Shown here piece by piece: positions 33,409 through 41,170 of a DNA stretch of 64,000 nt. Under the pieces are notes generated by a model. That model saw nothing but the letters and a program-made list of their open reading frames with translations. It searched no databases and was not told the DNA's origin. How positions within the stretch are numbered: position 1 is the first letter of the stretch; each line of letters begins with the position of its first letter. Location of the stretch: contig NZ_QMIG01000001.1 in assembly GCF_003287285.1 (NCBI RefSeq), forward strand, positions 434,001 through 498,000, given 5' to 3'. A program made the translations under genes and the position numbers. This DNA comes from Phytoactinopolyspora halophila (lineage in GTDB: Bacteria > Actinomycetota > Actinomycetes > Jiangellales > Jiangellaceae).

Positions 33409-35660
33409 GACGACCCTCCTTCGGTGTGGGCGGTAGCGAGGCGGTGCCCGCCTCCGGGCGGGCGAACGTGGGCGGCGGCGGTGCCGAGGCCAGCCGGCCG
33501 ACTCAACCGCTGGCGGCGCAGGTGCCCGCCGCGAGCGTGGACGGCATCGGGCCAATATCGGTTACAGGTGACGTGCCAATGATGGATACCCGTCATCCAG
33601 TTCTGCAGGTCCGTCACCAGTTGGGCGAGCCCATCCCGCGCCTCGGAATCGAGGTGGAGCCGGTGGACCAGGGCGGGAAGATCGTGGTTCACGATGTGCC
33701 GGAACTGACGCAGCCGGGCCCGCATGAGCTCTGCGGTAGCTTCCATAGCCCGAGGGGTGTCGCAGTCGAGGAACCGCTGGATCACCAGCACCCCGTTGAG
33801 CGTCTCGCCTTCCACGTGGAGCTCCTTGTCATAGGAGCAGAGGTCGTTCAGCAGACAGGCATAGTCCTGCGCGGCTATTTCCAGCTCCCGGACGACGCCG
33901 CTGTGATACACGTCGTCCGGGATGCGCGTTCCGAGGTCGATCCGGGACAGGGTCATCGTCATGTCAGCCCCGAAGGTGAGGCGGCGCATTTCCATGTAGT
34001 CGACAGGGTCCGGAACCTGTCCCGTGCTGTTGTGCATGAACTCCCACAGGTGGCTGTCCAGCCAGCGCACCACGGCCTGGCGGAAACGTTGCCGATCGGG
34101 CGTGGGCATGTCGACGATGGCGCGGGCCCAGGTGTCGGCCAGGCCGCGTTCCGCCGGGTTGGTGCACGCCGGGACCTGACCGCCATCCAGCGGCATGAAC
34201 TGGTACAGCCGATCGAGAAACGCCCGAGCTGCGGGCTCGTCTCGGGGATGGCGGAACATCGACGGAAAGCCATCGTCGATCCACGTGGGCCAGATCAGCC
34301 ATTCGGTGGACAGCTCCAACTGCTCCGCGGACGCGGATGGATGCATCGCCGCCGCGCAGAGCGCGAAATCGAAGCCGCGCAGCGCATCCTCGGTCCAGAT
34401 GTCGCTGCCGGCGACACCCGGCACCGGATCCAGCAAGCCCAGCCGCCGTGCCCAGCTCAGGGACGCGTCACGAGCATGATCCAGGTGAGGGTTGGTGTGC
34501 AGCGCGAAGGGCAACGGCGGCAACGATGGCATAGCCCCATATACACGCGCGGTCCGTCCAGGGCGCCGACGTGGGTGGGGTGCTGTCGGCGGAGGGAGCA
34601 GCCGCGCGGCAGCCGTGCCGTATCCGGCATGGACGCCGATCGCCGCTTGTGGCGGCGGCAGGTGACGGGTCGCGGCATTCATGTAGCGCGACGAGCGACG
34701 ATGCCATTCGTGGCCTCCTGATTGCCAGTCCCGCAACGCCTGGACATACCGGTGAACACGCTCCCGCTCGGCAGGCAGCAATTCGTCATGCTGCCGCATC
34801 AACGCGGGCAGCTCCGAGGCGACAGTCTGCTCGAACAGCTGCATGCGCGAGGTGAGCAGATCGTTGACGAGATCGGCCGCCTGTTGTGGATCACAGTCGA
34901 AGAACTGCTGGGTGACCCACACGCAATTGTTTAACTCGCCTTCTTGGTCGAGTTCACGCTGATAAGAAAACAGATCGTTGCGCAGGTGCACGCCGTCAGC
35001 GAAGGTGTCGGTGATCACGCGCAGCGGACGCGACGCGGCGAGCGCGGGTGGCAGTTCGGCGTTCGCAGCGTGTTCGGCCAGCGCGGCTGACCAGGGGGCG
35101 CCACCGACCTTGCGGCGCAGCTCGATGTACTCCAGTGGGTTCGGAGTACGCTGCTGCGCTCGATTGGCCAGTTCGGTCAGGGATTCGTCCAACAACTCCC
35201 GGGTGGTCTGCGCGAACCGTTCCCGCCACCGTCGTGACGTGCCGGGAACGGTTCGAGTCCACAGATCTGCCAGACCACGCTCGACACTGGTGTGCGCCAC
35301 AGCAGCCGGCCGGCCATCCAGGGGCATGAACGCGGACAGCCGCGCCAGATGGTCAGCCGCACCCGCCATGTCGCCCGTGTGCTTGAACGCGGCCAGGAAA
35401 TAGTCATCGAAGTAGAACACCCACACGTACCAATCCGTGACCAGTTCGAGTTCCGGACCGCTCGCGTCGGGATGGGCATACGCGCACAGCAGCGGGTAAT
35501 CGTGCGAGTCGAGATCGTGCTGAGTCCAGATGGCCCCGGGACTTCCAATCATGCCCATGTCGTGCGCCCATTCGATGCTGTGCTGCCGCGCTGCAGCCAG
35601 ATGCGGATTTAGCCGAGCGATGTAGGGCATGTGGAATTCCGGCAGCGAATATGGTGGCAT
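33405..35660 (-). CDS. Two-domain terpene cyclase (geosmin-synthase-like), putative encapsulin cargo
   Basis: The 751-residue protein has two class I terpene cyclase domains, like germacradienol/geosmin synthase. Domain 1 carries FDDYFL (Asp85-86) and the Mg triad NDLFSYQRE (228-236). Domain 2 carries IDDGFP (462-463) and NDLCSYDKE (605-613). The opening MPPYSLPEFHMPYIARLNPHL matches geosmin synthase, but metal motifs differ from the usual DDHFLE and DDYYP, so the product may differ. A Pro/Arg-rich linker (330-378) and the C-terminal tail (714-751) each contain AGxGTAAA (345-352 and 723-730), a candidate shell-targeting repeat. ATG 35660 is chosen: GGGAGA lies about 9 nt upstream and upstream codons lack homology. 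The stop overlaps the encapsulin start. Confidence 0.9.
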   Translation of the reverse strand: MPPYSLPEFHMPYIARLNPHLAAARQHSIEWAHDMGMIGSPGAIWTQHDLDSHDYPLLCAYAHPDASGPELELVTDWYVWVFYFDDYFLAAFKHTGDMAGAADHLARLSAFMPLDGRPAAVAHTSVERGLADLWTRTVPGTSRRWRERFAQTTRELLDESLTELANRAQQRTPNPLEYIELRRKVGGAPWSAALAEHAANAELPPALAASRPLRVITDTFADGVHLRNDLFSYQRELDQEGELNNCVWVTQQFFDCDPQQAADLVNDLLTSRMQLFEQTVASELPALMRQHDELLPAERERVHRYVQALRDWQSGGHEWHRRSSRYMNAATRHLPPPQAAIGVHAGYGTAAARLLPPPTAPHPRRRPGRTARVYGAMPSLPPLPFALHTNPHLDHARDASLSWARRLGLLDPVPGVAGSDIWTEDALRGFDFALCAAAMHPSASAEQLELSTEWLIWPTWIDDGFPSMFRHPRDEPAARAFLDRLYQFMPLDGGQVPACTNPAERGLADTWARAIVDMPTPDRQRFRQAVVRWLDSHLWEFMHNSTGQVPDPVDYMEMRRLTFGADMTMTLSRIDLGTRIPDDVYHSGVVRELEIAAQDYACLLNDLCSYDKELHVEGETLNGVLVIQRFLDCDTPRAMEATAELMRARLRQFRHIVNHDLPALVHRLHLDSEARDGLAQLVTDLQNWMTGIHHWHVTCNRYWPDAVHARGGHLRRQRLSRPAGLGTAAAHVRPPGGGHRLATAHTEGGSS

Positions 35661-36060
35661 ACTGCACACTCTCCCTGATGAACGGTGCACGATCTCGACG
35701 GTTATCGACATCAGAGGTGGATACCGCACCGTGTTACGAAAATGTGCTTCCTGGCCATGCCGGCCTGGCAGGAACGCAGGTCACAAGGGAAGTTATTTGC
35801 TATCTTTCCGCAGTCACGAATTCAGTATCGACCAGATTATCCATTTGGCGCGGGTAACGATGCGCCCTATTTCTGCATACGACACCCTGCTGGCGAGAAT
35901 TCATGGAACTCCTCAAATGAACCGCACATTCACCGATGGCCTGCACGTGCTCACGGCGCATCAACAATCTTACCGATCATCCGCACCTGACAAATCATGC
36001 GACGGGGAGCCCGTTTTCACCTGACACGCATCAGGACGCAAGTCAGACGACCGTCAATGG
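35661..36060. other. 400-bp upstream region of the cyclase-encapsulin operon
   Basis: No convincing gene. The stretch is more AT-rich than its surroundings, with several AT-rich patches (around 35790-35850 and 35930-36000). It should contain the promoter of the leftward cyclase-encapsulin operon, but I could not fix a -35/-10 pair or an operator. Confidence 0.4.
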
Positions 36061-36375
36061 CTACGGCCGTCTAGGCCTGACGTGCTGTGATCTGGTGTAC
36101 TGAAGATGCGCGTCGACCAACAGGCTGATCAGTGTCTTGACAGCTGGCCAGGTCAACGTCGTCGCACTATGGGGCCGGTGACCCCGGTACCCCACCGCGA
36201 GGACCAGTTGCGGATCCCGTTCGCCTGGCGCGGCGGTGAGATAGACCGAGATAACCATCTCGCCGGACTCGACGTCGCCGATGGCGCGGACGTGTCGGTG
36301 GCCAGCATGGTGATTCTGTGTACACCAGCGAGGACAGCCTGAGTACTCCTCGACAGTGTCGATGTCTCCGGTCAC
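36061..36375 (-). CDS. DUF6907 small protein
   Basis: The 104-residue protein has CPRWCTQNHHAGHRHVRAIGDV near the N-terminus and VYLTAAPGERDPQLVLAV, then a helical end LTWPAVKTLISLLVDAHLQYT. CPxWCTxxH and the order of segments match DUF6907, a small actinobacterial family of unknown function that often sits beside HTH regulators. The Cys/His cluster could bind zinc. GTG at 36375 is preceded by GAGAGG. It lies 400 bp upstream of the terpene cyclase on the same strand. Confidence 0.65.
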   Translation of the reverse strand: MTGDIDTVEEYSGCPRWCTQNHHAGHRHVRAIGDVESGEMVISVYLTAAPGERDPQLVLAVGYRGHRPHSATTLTWPAVKTLISLLVDAHLQYTRSQHVRPRRP

Positions 36376-36523
36376 AACGCACTGCCTCTCATGATGATCG
36401 TGGCCACTGTGTAGCGGTGGTCTGACGCACGACTCTCACCTCCGCAGCAGGTGAGCCGACGGGCCCTGCCAGGCCATGATTGCCGGACAGGGCCCTTTCA
36501 TCTGCCGTCAACCGTATGGGGCA

Positions 36524-36546
36524 AACGTCTAAGACGTCTAGAACGT
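36524..36546 (+). promoter_or_regulatory. Putative GntR operator
   Basis: AACGTCTAAGACGTCTAG followed by AACGT holds overlapping dyads (CGTCTAAGACG and AGACGTCT). It lies about 47 bp before the GntR start. Small GntR repressors of actinobacterial elements are commonly autoregulated through such sites; assignment is inferred from position. Confidence 0.45.
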
Positions 36547-36592
36547 AGCCCAAGTCCGCTACGGGCTGTATGTCCTCCTACGGTGAACGATC

Positions 36593-36838
36593 ATGATCAA
36601 CCCGTGGGACGCGACCCCGACGTATCTGCAGCTCGCCGCTGCCCTGCGTGCGCGCATCGAGTCCGGCGAGTACGGGCCCGGCGATCAGCTACCCAGCGAG
36701 TCCCAACTCGTCGGAGAGACCGGCCTGGCGCGCGAGACCGTACGCCGGGCGATCCGGGTACTACGCGAGGAGGGCCTGGTGATCACCTTGCCCGCCCGTG
36801 GCACATACGTACCCCCACAAGATCGGGAGGCTACGTGA
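36593..36838 (+). CDS. Single-domain GntR family regulator
   Basis: The 81-residue protein is only the GntR winged helix: TPTYLQLAAALRARIESGEYGPGDQLPSESQLVGETGLARETVRRAIRVLREEGLVITLPARGTYV. It lacks any C-terminal effector domain. Such truncated GntR proteins are typical of actinobacterial mobile regions. The start has no clear ribosome site. A nested palindrome upstream is a candidate operator. It ends 20 bp before the convergent unknown gene. Confidence 0.82.
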   Translation: MINPWDATPTYLQLAAALRARIESGEYGPGDQLPSESQLVGETGLARETVRRAIRVLREEGLVITLPARGTYVPPQDREAT

Positions 36839-36858
36839 TGCGCGGCCCACGGCGGCCT

Positions 36859-37821
36859 TCACGAAAGGGGCACGTTTCCCCTCCTCACCTCACAGTCCTC
36901 GCCGGCTCCAACAACGCACTGGTGGTCGGCCAACGTGGCGAACGACTGACAGTAGCGCTCCCCCGACCGCACCGCTGCTCCCAGCGCGGCGCATCGAGAT
37001 TCGACCGACTCCGGGAACGTGCCGTCCTCGTCCGGGCCACGCACGAGACGTTGAGCCACGAGCTCGTCGACCACGATCGGCCGCATGGCGAACACGAGCC
37101 CCGGATCACCTGGCACGTCGATCAGGTGCCCATACACCAGATCACCCTCGCTCCGGCCCACGAGCTCGCTCAGATGCCTGGCCACATACTCGCTCCCATC
37201 TGAGCGATCGCGTAGCCGCAGCTCGATACCGTCAACGCCCACGAGCTCGCACACCCTGCCCGGTGTTTCCGCCCATGTGCGGCCGTCGCCACTACGCTTG
37301 GCCAGAATGGGCGCACATTGGATCAGGAAGACCTCGATCATGAGCTCGTCGAATAACATGTAGCTCGCCGCCGCGGTAGGAATGGCCGATGTGCCAGCCA
37401 CCCATCCGAGAGACTCGTGCCAGCACGCTCCGGTAACGCCCCCGGCAGCCGCCGCGATTTCGCGTTGCACCCGCGCCACCAACGGAATCGGCAGGCCGAG
37501 GATCCAGCGGCGAGCGGCTCCCATGGTGAACCGGGCCCAATGCCACGGCTCTGCTTGATCGCCGAGCTCGATCATCGCGATCAGATCGCCCTCCCATGGA
37601 TCGACCGCGGGTCCCGACACCTCCTGAAGGCAGCGCAAGGCATGGCGCAGATCGCCACATTGCTCGGCGACCACGGCTTCCGACAGCAGAAGGTGGTCTC
37701 GCTCGGTGATTGCGGGTTCGGGCTCGCCAGGCGGACTCGCCACGCCCTGGCGCGTCTGGCGTGCATGTGCGGATCGCCGCTGCGCGCGACGTTTGCGGGA
37801 AAGGGAATTGGATTTCGACAT
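36859..37821 (-). CDS. Hypothetical protein
   Basis: I do not recognise this protein of about 320 residues. A Lys/Arg-rich N-terminus (SKSNSLSRKRRAQRR) is followed by a helical region (ERDHLLLSEAVVAEQCGDLRHALRCLQEV) that resembles a TPR-like or SEC-C-associated start, then WEGDLIAMIELGDQAEPWHWARFTMGAARRW. The second half has strand-rich sequence (RVCELVGVDGIELRLRD) that could be a small beta-barrel. ATG 37821 is taken; an upstream ATG at 37845 is possible. The DNA just upstream of the gene is AT-rich. No function is proposed. Confidence 0.6.
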   Translation of the reverse strand: MSKSNSLSRKRRAQRRSAHARQTRQGVASPPGEPEPAITERDHLLLSEAVVAEQCGDLRHALRCLQEVSGPAVDPWEGDLIAMIELGDQAEPWHWARFTMGAARRWILGLPIPLVARVQREIAAAAGGVTGACWHESLGWVAGTSAIPTAAASYMLFDELMIEVFLIQCAPILAKRSGDGRTWAETPGRVCELVGVDGIELRLRDRSDGSEYVARHLSELVGRSEGDLVYGHLIDVPGDPGLVFAMRPIVVDELVAQRLVRGPDEDGTFPESVESRCAALGAAVRSGERYCQSFATLADHQCVVGAGEDCEVRRGNVPLS

Positions 37822-37950
37822 GCACAGGATATTGCTATTAAACACCGGAAAACTGAAGCAAGCAGAGGCAAATTGTGGATAACCGATGTATCGTCACGAG
37901 CGGATGTGGACAGCCCCGTTCGGTCGCGCACCCCTCCGGCCCGCCTACTG

Positions 37951-39195
37951 CTATCGCCCGCTCGCTGCACGCTGGAGCAGGAGAGCACGCTCACGTTCGT
38001 TCTTCGTCAGCGATGCGGCGCGTTCGAACTCGCGCCGGGCCTCGTCGTAGCGTTCCATCCTGGCCAGCAGATCTCCGCGGACGCTCGGCAACAGGTGGTA
38101 CTCCTTCAGGGCCGGATCCGCCTGCAAATCGTCGACGATCTCGAGCCCTGCCTCCGGGCCGAACGCCATCCCCAGCGCCACCGCACGGTTGAGTTCCACC
38201 ACCGGCGACGGTGCGGCTTGCGACAGTGCCGCGTAGAGCGCGGCAATGCGTACCCAATCGGTCTCTTCCGGAACGAGAGCGCGCACGTGGCATGCCGCGA
38301 TGGCCGCTTGCAGGGTATACGGGCCACGCTCGCCGCTCAGGTTCTCGGCTCGCTCCAGAGCCGACAGACCTCGCTGAACGAGAAGGTGATCCCATCGCGA
38401 GCGATCCTGATCGAGAAGGCGGATGGGCTCTCCCGACGGTCCGGTCCGGGCGCGCAGCCGCGACGCCTGCATTTCCATCAACGCCAGGAGCCCGTGCGCC
38501 TCGGGTTCGGCAGGGACGAGAGCGGTGAGGATCCGGCCCAGCCGCAACGCCTCCTCGCACAGCTCCGGGCGGATCCACTCCGCACCCGAGGTTGCGGAAT
38601 AGCCCTCGTTGAAGATCAGGTAGATGACCTCGAACACCGACGACAGGCGAGCTGCGCGGCCCTCCTCAGGCGGGAGCTCGAACTGCACCTTCTCGGCCCT
38701 GAGCCTGCGCTTCGCCCGGACGATACGCTGCGCCACGGTCGCTTCCCGAACGAGATAGGAACGCGCGATCTCCGCCGTCGTCAGCCCTCCGATCAGGCGC
38801 AGCGTCAGCGCCACGCGTGCCTCGGGCGCCAGGACGGGGTGGCAGGCGATGAAGATCAACCGGAGGACGTCGTCATCGATGTCATTGTCCACTGCCGACA
38901 CGAGCTCCTCGTCCGTGGTGGCTTGCTGGGCCTCGAGCTCGCGACCCAGCTCACCCACCTTCGTCTCGTGGCGTTCTCGGCGCCGAAAGTGATCGATCGC
39001 GCGACGCTTGCCCGTGGTGATGAGCCACGCACCCGGGTTGTCCGGAACTCCCGTCGTCGGCCACTGTTCCAACGCGGCCACCAGCGCGTCGTGCGCGAGG
39101 TCCTCGGCCAGGCCAACGTCGCGCACCATCCGCGCCAGCGTGGCGATCACCTTCGCCGATTCGATCCGCCAGATCGCCTCGACAGTCCGCTGCAT
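37951..39195 (-). CDS. ECF42-type RNA polymerase sigma factor with C-terminal extension
   Basis: The 414-residue protein has sigma2 (AEDLAHDALVAALEQWPTTGVPDNPGAWLITTGKRRAIDHFRRRER) and sigma4 (LTLRLIGGLTTAEIARSYLVREATVAQRIVRAKRRLR) regions. A ~220-residue helical extension follows (VIYLIFNEGYSATSG, PEAHGLLALMEMQASRLRAR, LYAALSQAAPSPVVELNRAVALG). This is the ECF42 plan, where the extension replaces a separate anti-sigma factor and a DGPF protein gene is linked. ATG at 39195 has GGAG 7 nt upstream; the frame is open to 39258. A DGPF gene lies 118 bp upstream on the same strand, as expected for the group. Confidence 0.9.
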   Translation of the reverse strand: MQRTVEAIWRIESAKVIATLARMVRDVGLAEDLAHDALVAALEQWPTTGVPDNPGAWLITTGKRRAIDHFRRRERHETKVGELGRELEAQQATTDEELVSAVDNDIDDDVLRLIFIACHPVLAPEARVALTLRLIGGLTTAEIARSYLVREATVAQRIVRAKRRLRAEKVQFELPPEEGRAARLSSVFEVIYLIFNEGYSATSGAEWIRPELCEEALRLGRILTALVPAEPEAHGLLALMEMQASRLRARTGPSGEPIRLLDQDRSRWDHLLVQRGLSALERAENLSGERGPYTLQAAIAACHVRALVPEETDWVRIAALYAALSQAAPSPVVELNRAVALGMAFGPEAGLEIVDDLQADPALKEYHLLPSVRGDLLARMERYDEARREFERAASLTKNERERALLLQRAASGR

Positions 39196-39313
39196 GTCCG
39201 ACTCCGGCACGAGCCCATCAGAGCAGGTTCGGCGACGGGCCACAAGGGAAACATCCACGGCGAGGACCGCGGCAGCCGCGCTATTCGGGTGACCGCGCGG
39301 CTGCCTGCACCGG

Positions 39314-39748
39314 TCACTCGGTCGCCGTCTCCGACCCCCGCATGTCGATACGTTCCAGCTGTTCCCGGATCTCCGGTGTCACGAGATCGTCGAAGTCCGC
39401 TGCCTCCGCGACGGGACGGATCTCCACGACGCCGTCCTCGGCGTCCGGGTTGGGACAACGCTTCACCCATTCGATGGCCTCGTCCATCGACGCGACCTGC
39501 CACAGCCAGAACCCCGCCACCAGCTCCTTCGTTTCGGAGAACGGCCCGTCGACCACGGTGCGCCGGGTGCCGGAGAATTCCACCCGGGCCCCTTCGGAGC
39601 TGGGTTGCAGGCCATTGGCCGCGAGCAGCACGCCCGCCTTCTCCAGCTCCTCGTTGTACTTCGCCATCGCTGCCATCAGTTCTTCGCTGGGCTGCGAGGT
39701 TCCTGCCTCGTACCCCTCGTTGGCCTTCACCATCACCAGAACGCGCAT
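39314..39748 (-). CDS. YCII-related DGPF protein (ECF42 partner)
   Basis: The 144-residue protein is a YCII-like ferredoxin-fold protein. It has the family name motif in TVVDGPFSETKELVAGFWLWQVASMDEAIEWVKRCP and the start MRVLVMVKANEGYEAG. DGPF proteins are the conserved genetic partners of ECF42 sigma factors and are typical targets of their promoters; their biochemical role is unknown. GAGGAGACAGCG precedes the ATG. It lies upstream of the sigma factor gene on the same strand. Confidence 0.9.
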   Translation of the reverse strand: MRVLVMVKANEGYEAGTSQPSEELMAAMAKYNEELEKAGVLLAANGLQPSSEGARVEFSGTRRTVVDGPFSETKELVAGFWLWQVASMDEAIEWVKRCPNPDAEDGVVEIRPVAEAADFDDLVTPEIREQLERIDMRGSETATE

Positions 39749-39825
39749 CGCTGTCTCCTCATCGATATATAGGTGCCTTCACCAGTTCCAGAATCGCCAC
39801 CACCGTGATCGCGTGGTCGGCGAGC

Positions 39826-40572
39826 TCAATCCATCATCGCCCCGGCTGACATGTTGACCGCCGTCGCCGTCAACGAACGGGCCCGATCCGACGCGACGAA
39901 GGCGGCGACGTTTCCCACGTCCTCCAGCGTCGCCCGTTCGCCGAGCAGCGCCGGCGGCAGGCCGGCGACGATCTGGTCCCGGTTGGGGAAGTCTTCGGGA
40001 ATGGTCTCGGGTATGCCCGCCGACTTCAGGGTGACGACGCGGATGCCATACGGACCAAGATCGCACGCCCACTGCCGGCGCAGGCTTTCGATCGCATCAA
40101 GGGCGACCACGAACCCTCCCAAACCCGGCATCGTCGTCGCGCCAGCGCCTCCGAAGGCGAGAACCACGCCGGAGCGTTGTCTCATCATGTGCCGGGAAGC
40201 GGCTTTCGTGGTCAGGAAGTGCGTCCGAACCGCCGTGGTGACGGGTTGGAGAAAGTCCGCGACGGAGATCTCCGGCAACGGCTGCTGGACGTCTCCGAGC
40301 CCGATGACATTGACCGAGATATCAACATGCCCGGCCTGTGCGGCGATGGCGTCGACGTAGGCGTTGACCGCCTCTTCGTCGGTGACGTCGACGGTCCCGA
40401 CGTCGGCCATGCCGCCTTTCGCCCGTATCCCGTCGGCCAGCGGCTCGAGCTTGTCCCGAGTCCGTCCACCCAGGTAGACACTGGCTCCTTCACGAGCAAA
40501 GGCCCGCGCGATAGCCCCGCCGATTGCCCCGGCCGCGCCGTAGATCACGGCGACTTTTCCTTCTAGCACCAT
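39826..40572 (-). CDS. SDR-fold protein lacking catalytic Tyr and Lys
   Basis: The 248-residue Rossmann protein has the short-chain dehydrogenase cofactor motif (VAVIYGAAGAIGGAIARAF), then DVTDEEAVNAYV and VNVIGLG in place of NNAG. Where active SDRs have YxxxK, it reads GGFVVALDAIESLRRQWACDLGPYGIRVV, so both Tyr and Lys are absent. It therefore probably binds a nucleotide without classic oxidoreductase chemistry or uses other residues. Start options are 40572 (chosen) and 40599; neither has a strong ribosome site. Its relation to the sigma factor genes downstream is unclear. Confidence 0.85.
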   Translation of the reverse strand: MVLEGKVAVIYGAAGAIGGAIARAFAREGASVYLGGRTRDKLEPLADGIRAKGGMADVGTVDVTDEEAVNAYVDAIAAQAGHVDISVNVIGLGDVQQPLPEISVADFLQPVTTAVRTHFLTTKAASRHMMRQRSGVVLAFGGAGATTMPGLGGFVVALDAIESLRRQWACDLGPYGIRVVTLKSAGIPETIPEDFPNRDQIVAGLPPALLGERATLEDVGNVAAFVASDRARSLTATAVNMSAGAMMD

Positions 40573-40760
40573 GCCGAGCCGTCCCTTCTGTGTTGTCATG
40601 CGGCTTCGTCAAGACGTCGACCGGACGGCACGCATTTCGACAGTGACGGCACGAAAATGAAGTGACATGCGTCACACCAACACGACGGAAGGTCAGCCAG
40701 GCCAAAGCACGGTTCACGGCACCACCATCGACCGCGCGGGCACTCGAGGCGCCCGAAACG

Positions 40761-41093
40761 CTAGCAGCAGACCTCGAGATACGCCTGTAGTTCGGCCAGC
40801 GCCCGGCGGATTCCGTCCCGGTCACCCCGATACCGGATCACCTTGCCGTCCCGCCGAGCGGTCACCATTCCCCCGCGGCGCATGAGCGCCAGCTGTTCCG
40901 AGGCGGTGGACTGTCCCAGCCCGGCACGCTCGGCCACTTCGCCGACCGACAGCTCCGCCCCCTGGAAGAACAGCATCATGATGCGCTGCCGGGTCGGGCT
41001 GGCCAGGGCCTTGAGGAAATCGTGGGTGTCCGAGCTGAGTTCGACCGGGACTTCGCCTGCGCCATCGGCCTCAACCGCGACCGCCTCTGCCAT
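40761..41093 (-). CDS. ArsR family regulator with C-terminal Cys-Cys
   Basis: The 110-residue protein is a winged-helix ArsR/SmtB repressor: FLKALASPTRQRIMMLFFQGAELSVGEVAERAGLGQSTASEQLALMRRGGMVTARRDGKVIRYRG. The classical ELCVCDL metal site is replaced by ELSVGEV, but the protein ends LQAYLEVCC, and a C-terminal Cys pair can sense As(III) in some ArsR types. ATG at 41093 has GAGGAGG at good spacing. It diverges from a flavoprotein/MFS pair, with a perfect 14-bp palindrome between. A thiol, metalloid or redox sensor is likely (inference). Confidence 0.85.
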   Translation of the reverse strand: MAEAVAVEADGAGEVPVELSSDTHDFLKALASPTRQRIMMLFFQGAELSVGEVAERAGLGQSTASEQLALMRRGGMVTARRDGKVIRYRGDRDGIRRALAELQAYLEVCC

Positions 41094-41140
41094 GTCATCG
41101 ACCTCCTCTCGACCACTGTAGGGCGAGTAGTTCACTTTGA

Positions 41141-41154
41141 CATTTCGCGAAATG
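41141..41154. promoter_or_regulatory. ArsR operator palindrome
   Basis: CATTTCGCGAAATG is a perfect 14-bp palindrome located between the ArsR start (41093) and the flavoprotein start (41171). It overlaps a TTGACA at 41138-41143 that could be the -35 box of the rightward promoter, the usual repressor arrangement. Confidence 0.7.
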
Positions 41155-41170
41155 ACGATATGTTGCGTTC

